A DNA stretch of 64,000 bases from Mycobacterium sp. AT1 (GTDB lineage Bacteria; Actinomycetota; Actinomycetes; Mycobacteriales; Mycobacteriaceae): assembly GCF_002043095.1 (NCBI RefSeq), contig NZ_MVOC01000007.1, forward strand, positions 62,001 to 126,000. Direction: 5' to 3'. The position numbers and the translations under genes were made by a program. The notes beneath the pieces are model-generated. The model saw only the letters and a list, made by a program, of their open reading frames with translations, did not search any database and was not told the origin of the DNA. This document shows, in pieces, positions 1 through 9,693 of this stretch. Position 1 is the stretch's first letter; each line of letters opens with the position of its first letter.

Positions 1-123
1 CTGGCCCTCGAAGAAGTCGATCGTGGCGCGCAGTAGGCGGCGCGTCTCGGCGTCGAATTCGGACCCGTCGTAGTGGTGGGGGTTGAACAGCAAACCGTCG
101 GTGCGCGGCGATGCAGCAGTCAT
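1..123 (-). CDS. Acyl-CoA dehydrogenase, N-terminal part only
   Basis: Only the first 41 codons are in the window; the gene runs off the left edge on the minus strand. The ATG is at 123-121 and the fragment contains the run FNPHHYDGSEFDAETRRLLR followed by ATIDFFEGQ. From memory this resembles the N-terminal helix of mycobacterial FadE-type acyl-CoA dehydrogenases, which oxidise acyl-CoA at the alpha-beta bond using FAD, but no catalytic residue is visible. It begins 10 bp after the Hsp70-like gene's stop, so it is probably the last gene of that minus-strand run. The family call rests on a short stretch and could be wrong. Confidence 0.5.
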   Translation of the reverse strand, partial: MTAASPRTDGLLFNPHHYDGSEFDAETRRLLRATIDFFEGQ

Positions 124-133
124 GTCCCCGAGC

Positions 134-1837
134 CTAGGGCTGCTGCGGTTGGAACGGCGACGGAACGAATGGCAGACCGGGGATGGTCTCGTAGGGCAGC
201 GTCGGGATGACCGGCGGCTGCGTGGTCGACGGCGGGGGTGGCTGAGTGGTCGTCGGCGGCGGCGCCTCGGTGGTGGTGGTCGGCGACGGGGTCTCGGTGG
301 TCGCCGGCGGTGGCGGTGGCGTCTCGGAGGGGGGCGGAGCCTCCTGCGTCACCGTCACCGCTGGCGGCGGGGGCGCCTGCTGGACGACGGTCTGTTCCGG
401 CGCGGGCGGCTCCGACGACACTTCAGAGGGCGGCGGGCTGACCTCGGGCGACGGCGACGGAGCTTGAGTGGTCGTCGTGGCCGGCGTGGACACCGGCGAT
501 TCGTCGTCTCGCAGCAGGAGGTAGCCGGCGGTACCGACGGCAAGCAGCACCGCGACCGCAGCCGCGGCGATGATCCCGGCGGGCGTGCGGTACCACGGCG
601 TCGGAGTCTCGGCCGCGTCGTCTTCGTCGTCGACGAATGCGATCGGTGGCCGGGGGTCGGAGTATTCGACGTCGGGTTCCTGGCTCGGCGGCTCGGGTTC
701 GGGGATGTGTTCGGCGTCCGACCAGGCCAAGGCCCGGAACGTCGACGACGCGGGTGCGCTCTGGTCGACGGGCGGGAGCGGCGCAATGGGGGCGATGGGG
801 GCCATCGCGGTCGCGCCGTCGGGCACCAGACCGCGCGCCGCTGAGAGTCCGCCGCCGATCGCGGCGGACAACTCGGGCCGAGCCGACGTGACGACCGGAA
901 CCCGGAGATGTTCGGAGAGCGACGTGACGAGGACGGGAATCAGCGCACCGCCGCCGGCGGTGGCCACCGCGGCCAGGTCGCCCGGCCGTATTCCGCTGCG
1001 CTGCAACGTGTCCTGCACGGCGTCCAACAATCCGGCCAGCGGTTCGCGGACCGCTTCGTCGAGTTCGGCGCGGGTGATCCTCACCTCGGACTGCCGACCG
1101 GGCAGGTCCACGGTCACCGACGCGCTCGCCGACGTCGACAGGCGTTCCTTGGCCGCGCGGCATTGACCACGCAGCCTGTTGAGGTTCCCGATCGCCGAGG
1201 TCGACGACAGGTCGACCGATCCCGACGCCGCGAGGTCACCGACGATCCGCGTCAGCAGGGCCTGGTCGACGAGGTCACCGGAGAAGTCGGGGTGTCGGAC
1301 GGTGGGCCCGATCGGGGCGAACCCGTTGGCGGCGTCGGCCAGGGTGATGCTGGTGCCCGTTCCCCCGACGTCGCAGAGCGCGATGACGCCTCGGCTCGGC
1401 ACGCCGGGGTCGTCCCGAAGGGCGGTGAGTGCCGCGACGGCGTCGGAGCCGAGCGTCATGCCGTCCAGCTCACGGCGCAGCGCCTCGACGGCAGCCGGTC
1501 GCCAGTGCGCCGGGTGGGTGACCCCGACCGGTTCGGTGGGCGGCCGGCCGCCCGTCAGCGCGGCCAGCAGCGACCGCAATGCCTCGGCGAGGAGGCTCTC
1601 GGCTCGGTGCGAGGAGCCGTCGGGCGCCACGATGGGCACGGGGTCGCCGATGCGGTCGACGAAGTCGGTGATGATCAGTCCGCGCTCGGTGAGGTTGGGG
1701 TTCTCGCTGGGTACGCCCACTTCCGCGGGCCGGTGGGGATAGCGCGTCAGGACCGGCGATCGGGTCACCGCCGACCGGCCTATTGCCACCGCCCGCAAAG
1801 CGGTGGCGCCGATCGAGAGCCCTATTCCGTCTGCCAC
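134..1837 (-). CDS. Hsp70-like ATPase with transmembrane segment and Pro/Thr-rich tail
   Basis: 567 aa from a GTG start. The N-terminal 340 residues look like an actin/Hsp70-fold ATPase: a phosphate-binding loop DVGGTGTSIT at about 156-165 and an adenosine-type motif TAGGGALIPV at about 293-302. There is no DnaK substrate-binding domain. Instead an acidic Pro-rich linker leads to one hydrophobic helix (about 420-442) and a low-complexity tail rich in P, T, S and E up to residue 567. The topology suggests a cytosolic ATPase domain and a tail outside the membrane. Its start is 1 bp after the stop of the DapB-like gene, so translation is probably coupled. The partner and role are unknown. Confidence 0.8.
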   Translation of the reverse strand: MADGIGLSIGATALRAVAIGRSAVTRSPVLTRYPHRPAEVGVPSENPNLTERGLIITDFVDRIGDPVPIVAPDGSSHRAESLLAEALRSLLAALTGGRPPTEPVGVTHPAHWRPAAVEALRRELDGMTLGSDAVAALTALRDDPGVPSRGVIALCDVGGTGTSITLADAANGFAPIGPTVRHPDFSGDLVDQALLTRIVGDLAASGSVDLSSTSAIGNLNRLRGQCRAAKERLSTSASASVTVDLPGRQSEVRITRAELDEAVREPLAGLLDAVQDTLQRSGIRPGDLAAVATAGGGALIPVLVTSLSEHLRVPVVTSARPELSAAIGGGLSAARGLVPDGATAMAPIAPIAPLPPVDQSAPASSTFRALAWSDAEHIPEPEPPSQEPDVEYSDPRPPIAFVDDEDDAAETPTPWYRTPAGIIAAAAVAVLLAVGTAGYLLLRDDESPVSTPATTTTQAPSPSPEVSPPPSEVSSEPPAPEQTVVQQAPPPPAVTVTQEAPPPSETPPPPPATTETPSPTTTTEAPPPTTTQPPPPSTTQPPVIPTLPYETIPGLPFVPSPFQPQQP

Positions 1838-1838
1838 G

Positions 1839-2912
1839 TCATCGAATCGTGCCAGCTCCAGCTATGAGAGGTAAATCCAGTGGGGTCACCCAGCCCGGCG
1901 GCAGGTCGTTGACGGCGGGCACCGCGTTGAGCGCGCGCAGGCCGGTGGCGAGACAGCCCGCGGCTGCGGCGTCGCGTCCGGACCCGTCGGTGAACCGGAA
2001 GGCCGTCTCCTGGAAGATGCTCGGGGTGCCCTCGATGTCGACCCGGTAGACGTCGTTGTCGCTGCCCGACGGCCAGTCCGGGGCGGCGTCCTGCCCGATC
2101 CGGTTGACGTGCTCGAGCTGAATTCGCGTCTCGCCGTTGAATATTCCGTTGATGGTGAAGCGGACGGCGGCGACGTTGCCTGGCGCGATGACGCCCTTGA
2201 CGGTCTTGCGCTCGTCGGGCGTCACCCACTTGTCCCAGGTGGTGGTGATCTCGTCGAGTTGGATGCCTGCCGCGTGGGCGATCATCGGAACCGTTGCGCC
2301 CCAAGCGAAGACCAGGATGTCCGGCGTTTCGAGAAGCGGCCGGTGCTCGGGCGGCCGCCCGATGCCCATCTCGAACTCGTAGTCACCTTCGTAGTTGGTG
2401 TAGTCGAGCAGCTCCGACGCCCGGACCGTGCGGATCTCCGAGCACAGTCCCATCAACGTCATCGGGAAGAGGTCGTTGGCGAAACCCGGGTCGATGCCGG
2501 TGGTGAAGCACGACGACCGGCCCTCCTCGCAGGCGTCGGTGATCGGCTGGATCCAGTTCGGCGGGTTCAGGTGCATCTTGGGCCACACCCACGGCGTCAT
2601 CGACGTCGAACAAACGTCGACCCCGGCCCGGAGAAACCGCGTGATGAGCGCGATGTTGTCGTCGGCGTGCGCGGCCGTCGGGCCGTAGTGGACCACCGCG
2701 TCGGGCTTGAGCGCGATGAGTGCGTCGACGTCGTCGGTGGCGGTGAGGCCGATCGGGGCGCCGAGTCCGCAGATCTCGCCGACGTCGCGGCCGACCTTCT
2801 CGGGATTGCTGACACCGACGCCGACGAGGTCGAACGACGGGTGCTTCACGATCTCGGCGATCACCATCCTGCCAACGAAACCGGTGCCCCACACCACGAT
2901 TCGCTTGCTCAT
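1839..2912 (-). CDS. DapB-like NAD(P)-dependent dehydrogenase
   Basis: 357 aa with an N-terminal Rossmann motif (VVWGTGFVG, residues about 6-14). The sequence resembles the mycobacterial proteins annotated as dihydrodipicolinate reductase-like or NAD(P)H-dependent amine dehydrogenase. Those are longer than true DapB (about 245 aa) and are probably not lysine-pathway enzymes, so a substrate is not assigned. The gene is sandwiched with 1-bp gaps between an exported protein (upstream) and the Hsp70-like gene (downstream), so the three are very likely cotranscribed. The ATG start at 2912 is the only plausible one because the Rossmann fold begins at residue 5. Confidence 0.8.
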   Translation of the reverse strand: MSKRIVVWGTGFVGRMVIAEIVKHPSFDLVGVGVSNPEKVGRDVGEICGLGAPIGLTATDDVDALIALKPDAVVHYGPTAAHADDNIALITRFLRAGVDVCSTSMTPWVWPKMHLNPPNWIQPITDACEEGRSSCFTTGIDPGFANDLFPMTLMGLCSEIRTVRASELLDYTNYEGDYEFEMGIGRPPEHRPLLETPDILVFAWGATVPMIAHAAGIQLDEITTTWDKWVTPDERKTVKGVIAPGNVAAVRFTINGIFNGETRIQLEHVNRIGQDAAPDWPSGSDNDVYRVDIEGTPSIFQETAFRFTDGSGRDAAAAGCLATGLRALNAVPAVNDLPPGWVTPLDLPLIAGAGTIR

Positions 2913-2913
2913 G

Positions 2914-3441
2914 TCAGCGGCACCGCTTCAGGCCGGCCGGGTCGCAATACAGCGGATACCGGTCGACCGGGATGGGCAGCGGCCGCGCGAACGCCATGGT
3001 GAACGGCGAGACGACGATCTTCGGGCCGACCTGACCGTTGCACGCCGCACTGTTGGCCACCGAACGCGTACCGGCCATCGTCAGGTCGTCGAACTTGTAG
3101 GTCTCCACGACGGGCGCCCAGCCCCCGTCCGGGCACGGGAACCCCTCCTTGATGTTGGTGGAGAACGCCCACTGCCCGCCGGTCAGGCGGGCGTCGCCGC
3201 CGCTGACCCTCGGCGTGTTCGGCGAGACGTGCAGTCGGCAGGCCACCGGAAGCTCCAGGTTGTCCCGCAGGTCACCGACGGTGGGGACGCAGCTGGGGTA
3301 GATCGTCCATTCCGCCTTCAGGTCACCCTGGGTGTAGCTGTAGACGCCCTCCATCACCTGGTCTGCGCTGGCAGGACCGGCAAAGCCGAGCGTCGAGGTG
3401 AACAGAATTGCGGCAGCGGCGAACACCCGGGCGATCGTCAT
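2914..3441 (-). CDS. Exported hypothetical protein
   Basis: 175 aa from the internal ATG at 3441. An open frame continues upstream to 3528, but its first 29 residues are Arg-rich and look untranslated, whereas the internal start gives a textbook signal peptide (MTIARVFAAAAILF ... GPASA, cleavage before DQVMEG). The mature part has six cysteines and a W-rich beta-type composition, typical of small mycobacterial secreted proteins of unknown function. It is the first gene of the minus-strand run 3441-1. It is divergent from the SDR at 3531, with an 89-bp gap between starts that should contain both promoters. Confidence 0.75.
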   Translation of the reverse strand: MTIARVFAAAAILFTSTLGFAGPASADQVMEGVYSYTQGDLKAEWTIYPSCVPTVGDLRDNLELPVACRLHVSPNTPRVSGGDARLTGGQWAFSTNIKEGFPCPDGGWAPVVETYKFDDLTMAGTRSVANSAACNGQVGPKIVVSPFTMAFARPLPIPVDRYPLYCDPAGLKRCR

Positions 3442-3530
3442 GACCCGAGTATCGCAGCGCGACCGCTCCGAAGTCAGCGGTTTGCCCGATGCGCGCCGGC
3501 GCACGCGGTGAGGCGTGAGAGGGTCCAAGC

Positions 3531-4271
3531 ATGACTGATCTGACTGGCAAGGTCGCGCTGATCACCGGGGCGTCGGCGGGTTTGGGGGCCGCGACGGCCC
3601 GCGTGTTCGCCGAGCGGGGCGCAACGGTCTTCGGGATCGCCCGCGACGCCGACCGGATGGCCGAAGTGTTCGTCGACGTCCCCGACGGCAAGTTCTCGTC
3701 GGTGGACATCACCACGCCCGCTGCGTGCGCTCAGGCAGTCGCCGACTGCGTCGCGGCCTTCGGCAGGCTCGACGTCCTGGTCAACGTCGCGGGGTTCCAC
3801 CAGATGCGCCACACGACGACGATGTCCGACGCGGACTGGGATCGTGACTTGGCGGTGAACCTGAACGGCCCGTTCTACTTGTCCCGCGCCGCCCTGCCGC
3901 ACCTGCTGGAGGTGGGCGGCAACATCGTCAACGTGTCCTCCATCGCCGGGGTCGAGGGCGAGGTGTACTCCGCGGGGTACTGCGCCGCGAAGCACGCGCT
4001 GGTCGGTCTCACCCGGGCACTGGCCGTCGAGTTCACCAAGGACAAGCTGCGCGTCAACGTGGTGTGTCCCGGCGGCATGCCGACGGCCCAGGCCACCGAA
4101 TTCGAGGCGCCGGAGAACGCCGACTGGGACCTGATCATGCGCATCGCCTCGCCGCGGGGGTTCATGGACACCGCCGACGTTGCCAAGGTCATCGCGTTCC
4201 TGGCCAGCGACGACGCTGCGGCGGTCCACGGCGCGGTGTACCGCGTCGACAACGGCAAGGGCGCGGGTTGA
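3531..4271 (+). CDS. Short-chain dehydrogenase/reductase (SDR)
   Basis: 246 aa classical SDR. Cofactor motif TGASAGLG sits at about residues 14-21, the NxxG-type segment (LVNVAG) at about 84, and the catalytic Ser (NVSSIAG) and YxxxK (YCAAK) follow in order. Length and motif spacing fit an NAD(P)-dependent alcohol or 3-oxoacyl reductase. The start is the ATG at 3531 just before LTGKVALIT. It stands apart from its neighbours: a divergent exported protein upstream, and glycogen phosphorylase 70 bp downstream, which seems to have its own promoter. The substrate cannot be told from sequence. Confidence 0.9.
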   Translation: MTDLTGKVALITGASAGLGAATARVFAERGATVFGIARDADRMAEVFVDVPDGKFSSVDITTPAACAQAVADCVAAFGRLDVLVNVAGFHQMRHTTTMSDADWDRDLAVNLNGPFYLSRAALPHLLEVGGNIVNVSSIAGVEGEVYSAGYCAAKHALVGLTRALAVEFTKDKLRVNVVCPGGMPTAQATEFEAPENADWDLIMRIASPRGFMDTADVAKVIAFLASDDAAAVHGAVYRVDNGKGAG

Positions 4272-4341
4272 GCACCGGGCGTTCACCTGCGCGTCGGGTA
4301 CTGCGAATGCGCCGTGCACGCGTAGCTGCCACAATCGCGCG

Positions 4342-6831
<2,490 letters not shown>

Positions 6832-6834
6832 CGG

Positions 6835-7341
6835 TCAGGAGCAGCTCGGCGTCAGCCCGGAGTAGTGGACTGCGGGCATGCCGTCCACCGTCACGAAGTC
6901 GGTGCCGGTGTCCCACGTGGTGCCGGGCTTGATCCACGGCGGCGCGGCCTTGGGGTAGGCGATGGACATGTCGGCGAAGAACTGCACCCCCGGCGGGCAA
7001 CCCGGCGTCGTCGGGTTCCAGGCGTGCACCACGATCGGGTTGACCAGTCGGGTGCCCTGCGCGCAGTTGGGTTGGCATTCGACGGCGTTGTCGAAGCCGG
7101 TGCCGCGGGCTCCGTCGCTACCCCAGGAGGACCACGTCATGTCCTGCATGACGCCGGTCTCGTCGCAGTTGTAGGCGAATCGGGAAGGCTGGACCACCGG
7201 CACGTCACCGGCTGCGAAGCACTTGCCGATCGCGTACGCCGTCCCGTCGGCCGGAGCCGCGGCGACTTGGCCTGCAGTGGCGAGGGTTACGGCAGCCCCG
7301 ACCACGGCGGAAACGAGTCCGGTACGCAGCAGGGCCGTCAT
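6835..7341 (-). CDS. Exported hypothetical protein, Cys-containing
   Basis: 168 aa with a signal peptide (MTALLRTGLVSAVVGAAVTL ... VAAA, mature from about APADGTAY). The secreted domain has paired cysteines (CFAAG, YNCDETG, VECQPNCAQ, GCPPG, PSCS), suggesting disulfides. I do not recognise an enzymatic motif. Its signal peptide begins with almost the same residues as the DUF732-type protein at 8678-9073 (M-TLLRTGLVSA), hinting that the two leaders share ancestry. It is convergent with glgP, stops 3 bp apart, and follows the cutinase gene by 26 bp in the same direction, so the two may form an operon. Confidence 0.7.
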   Translation of the reverse strand: MTALLRTGLVSAVVGAAVTLATAGQVAAAPADGTAYAIGKCFAAGDVPVVQPSRFAYNCDETGVMQDMTWSSWGSDGARGTGFDNAVECQPNCAQGTRLVNPIVVHAWNPTTPGCPPGVQFFADMSIAYPKAAPPWIKPGTTWDTGTDFVTVDGMPAVHYSGLTPSCS

Positions 7342-7367
7342 AGCCGGATCCTAGCCGGGCGTGGCCG

Positions 7368-8156
7368 CTAGCTGCCGGGCGTAGCCTCGCCTGCGGCCTG
7401 GACCATCGGTGCCGCAGGAGCTGCCCCGCCGAGGCGAGCGGCGACGAAATCGGCTGCCTGGTCGGCCATTCCGTTGGACTTGTACGAGCTGTGGGCGGAG
7501 CGGTCCAGGCCTCCGGGGAAGCACACCGGGTCACCGGTGGCACACAGCTGGATGGTCTTCGCCGTGTACTGGTCACCGATGACGATCGGGGGTGCGTCGC
7601 GATCCGCCAGTCCGAGGAACCAGTCGTCGGGGGTGCCGAACAGGGCGACGGCCGAGACGTGGGACGCGACCGAGGCAGGCATCGGACCGGAAAGCCCCGG
7701 TGGCAGGGTGAACCCGGTGGGCACGACGCTGGAGGTGGTGTACCCGGCAACCGCGGCACCTTGGGAGTAGCCGCCGAGCACGATCTTGGTGGCCGGGCAC
7801 TGCGCGGCAACCGACTGAATCCTGTTGCTGGCGTCGGTGATTCCGTCGACGGCCTGTCCGAAGTTCAGCGACGCCGGGTAGTTGACGCCGTACACGTCGA
7901 CTGCCTTGCCGGGGAGCCGGGCGGTGAGGGCGTCGACGAAGGCCTGCCCGGTGGCACCGACGCCTGGGGCCTCGAAGGTGCCGCGGGCAAAGACCACCTC
8001 GACGGCGGCGCAGGAGTCGTCGGTGGCGTTCGCGGTCGCGGTGGGCCCGGCGATCGAGCCGACGGCAACGGCGCCCATGGCGGCGATGCCGAACGTCACG
8101 GTCTTCGCCGCCTTCGCGACGACCGCCGCCGTACGTGCCAGTTGTGGTGTGGTCAT
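7368..8156 (-). CDS. Cutinase-family serine esterase, exported
   Basis: 262 aa. An N-terminal signal region (about residues 1-44, ending TANA) precedes a cutinase-like alpha/beta hydrolase domain. The family hallmarks are visible: FARGTFE near the start, the nucleophile elbow GGYSQGAAV (Ser about 128), the acid in CATGDPVCFPGG and the catalytic His in SAHSSYKSNG. Mycobacterial members (Culp proteins) hydrolyse medium-chain esters or lipids outside the membrane. It is upstream of and codirectional with the exported protein at 6835. A GTGA-N6-TCAC palindrome 100 bp before the start may be a CRP-type site. Confidence 0.92.
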   Translation of the reverse strand: MTTPQLARTAAVVAKAAKTVTFGIAAMGAVAVGSIAGPTATANATDDSCAAVEVVFARGTFEAPGVGATGQAFVDALTARLPGKAVDVYGVNYPASLNFGQAVDGITDASNRIQSVAAQCPATKIVLGGYSQGAAVAGYTTSSVVPTGFTLPPGLSGPMPASVASHVSAVALFGTPDDWFLGLADRDAPPIVIGDQYTAKTIQLCATGDPVCFPGGLDRSAHSSYKSNGMADQAADFVAARLGGAAPAAPMVQAAGEATPGS

Positions 8157-8256
8157 GAGCTCGTCCCCTGCCCTGCCTGCGCCATCGCATCTTCGCTGAG
8201 GTGGCTACTGGCTGCTACAAGTGCCAGGCGGCGAGCTTCCATACCCGAGCCGTCGG

Positions 8257-8270
8257 GTGATGTACGTCAC
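8257..8270. promoter_or_regulatory. CRP-type palindrome GTGATGTACGTCAC
   Basis: The 14-mer fits the GTGA-N6-TCAC core recognised by mycobacterial CRP (Rv3676 family). It is almost centred between the divergent cutinase (start 8156) and small exported protein (start 8366), about 100 bp from each. Binding and the sign of regulation are inference. Confidence 0.4.
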
Positions 8271-8365
8271 GGGTCGTGGCGGCGGTGGTGTACCGAGAGT
8301 TGGGTGATGACGTAACGTGGTTATGCCGACTAAGTATTCGACCGCCGCGATCAGGAGCCACGCCG

Positions 8366-8641
8366 ATGACCTCAATGAAAACCACGCTGTCAGCCCTCGC
8401 GGTGACGGCCGGCCTGGCCTCGGCGGCGCTGGGCCTGGGCACGGCCGTCGCCATCGCCGACCCGCCTCCGCCGGTGCCTGCTCAGGGCGAGGTGCCGCCT
8501 CCCAATGCACCGCGGAAGACGGCGGAATTCTGGAACGGGGAGCCCGTGGTGTGGACGTCCATGTGGGGCGGCCGTTGGGGCGTCTGGAAGAACGGCCAGT
8601 TCATCACGTTGTCGTCGAACATCAACACCGGCGGCGGATAG
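8366..8641 (+). CDS. Small exported protein, Pro-rich N terminus
   Basis: 91 aa from the ATG at 8366, chosen because a CAGGAG ribosome-binding site lies about 9 bp upstream and because the protein then begins with a clean signal peptide (MTSMKTTLSALAVTA ... AIA, mature from DPPPPVPAQ). The mature part of about 60 residues has the Trp-rich string WTSMWGGRWGVWKNGQF. I do not recognise a domain. It is divergent from the cutinase gene and convergent with the DUF732-type gene, 36 bp away. Confidence 0.65.
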   Translation: MTSMKTTLSALAVTAGLASAALGLGTAVAIADPPPPVPAQGEVPPPNAPRKTAEFWNGEPVVWTSMWGGRWGVWKNGQFITLSSNINTGGG

Positions 8642-8677
8642 CCGACTGGCGGCCGCCGCCGGCCGGGTAGGGCGTCC

Positions 8678-9073
8678 TCAGCCCTGCTCGGCGGGCAGCG
8701 GTGCACCGACAGGAGGGTTGGCGGCCTGCGGCTGTCCCGCCAGGCTGTCGACCACCGGCCGCTGATCGGGGCAGTAGTAGTTGATCCCCGCCGACATGAA
8801 CTGGTAGATCGCCTGCTCCGAGGTCCCGCGGGGAAGGTTCGTCTTCAAGAACACCGCCGCCTCGGCGGCATTGGCGTCCAATCCCGTGCGCAACCGCTTG
8901 CACTCGATCTTGCCGATCCAGGCGTTGTAGTCCTTGGGTCCGTAGATCCCGTACACGTGCAATTCGTTGGCGAAGTCGGTGTCCGGATCGGCACTCGCCG
9001 GCGCCACCGCAGCCAACGCCATCGAGCACGCGGCAATGGCGGAAACGAGTCCAGTACGCAGCAGGGTCTTCAT
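8678..9073 (-). CDS. DUF732-type small exported protein
   Basis: 131 aa. Signal peptide M1 to about A28 (ending APASA), then the compact helical domain typical of mycobacterial DUF732 proteins: DTDFANELHVYGIY near the N terminus, one Cys in IECKRL and one in YYCPDQ that can form the domain's disulfide. A flexible Pro/Ala/Gln-rich tail of about 30 residues ends the protein. DUF732 proteins are abundant in mycobacteria and have no established function. It is divergent from mmpS, with 191 bp between starts. Confidence 0.8.
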   Translation of the reverse strand: MKTLLRTGLVSAIAACSMALAAVAPASADPDTDFANELHVYGIYGPKDYNAWIGKIECKRLRTGLDANAAEAAVFLKTNLPRGTSEQAIYQFMSAGINYYCPDQRPVVDSLAGQPQAANPPVGAPLPAEQG

Positions 9074-9164
9074 AGCCGGATCCTATTCATTGAGCTCAAA
9101 TACGTTGCAGCACAGCATGTTTCAAGTTAGCCAGATCACACGGGCGAGCCGTTGTGCGTCACCT

Positions 9165-9178
9165 CACGCGCGCGTGAC
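9165..9178. promoter_or_regulatory. 14-bp perfect palindrome upstream of mmpS
   Basis: TCACGCGCGCGTGA is a perfect palindrome in the gap between the DUF732-type gene and mmpS, 86 bp before the mmpS start; wider CGTCAC/GTGACG arms flank it. It could be an operator for either gene, but CG alternation also makes such palindromes likely by chance in this genome. Confidence 0.25.
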
Positions 9179-9264
9179 GTTTTACCGCACGTCGCGATTC
9201 TCCACCATACAGTTATATAGGCTAATCTCTCATTTCAATCTCAGAAACGTTCGGGGCAGGGGTC

Positions 9265-9693
9265 ATGACCAAGGTTTTACGTCGAGCGTGGATTCCGATC
9301 GTGATCGTCATCGTCATCGTGATCGCCGGATTCACCGTTCATCGCGTGCGCACCTTCTTCGGGATGAACCCCATTCTCGTCACCCCGAAGAACTTCGCCG
9401 ACGACGCCGAACCGTTCAACCCCAAGGTCGTCAAGTACGAGATCTTCGGCACCGGCTCCTACGCCGACATCAACTACCTCGACCTGGACTCCAAGCCAGT
9501 TCGGATCGACGGCGCCGCTCTTCCGTGGTCACTGACGTTGAGCACCACCGCCCCCTCCGTCCTCCCGAACGTGGTGGCCCAGGGCGACGGTAGCTCCATC
9601 TCGTGCCGGATCACCGTTGACGACGAGGTCAAGGACGAGAGGACGACGAACGGCGTGAACGCCCAGACCTTCTGCCTGGCGAAGAACGCATGA
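9265..9693 (+). CDS. MmpS-family periplasmic adaptor
   Basis: 142 aa. A single N-terminal transmembrane helix (about residues 9-26, [17 protein letters not shown]) is followed by a beta-sandwich domain with the MmpS features [27 protein letters not shown] and a terminal disulfide-type pair (SISC, TFC). MmpS proteins assist their cognate MmpL in moving lipids or siderophores across the envelope. The stop overlaps the mmpL start (ATGA), so the two are coupled. The AT-rich stretch at about 9180-9245 upstream probably holds the promoter. Confidence 0.93.
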   Translation: MTKVLRRAWIPIVIVIVIVIAGFTVHRVRTFFGMNPILVTPKNFADDAEPFNPKVVKYEIFGTGSYADINYLDLDSKPVRIDGAALPWSLTLSTTAPSVLPNVVAQGDGSSISCRITVDDEVKDERTTNGVNAQTFCLAKNA

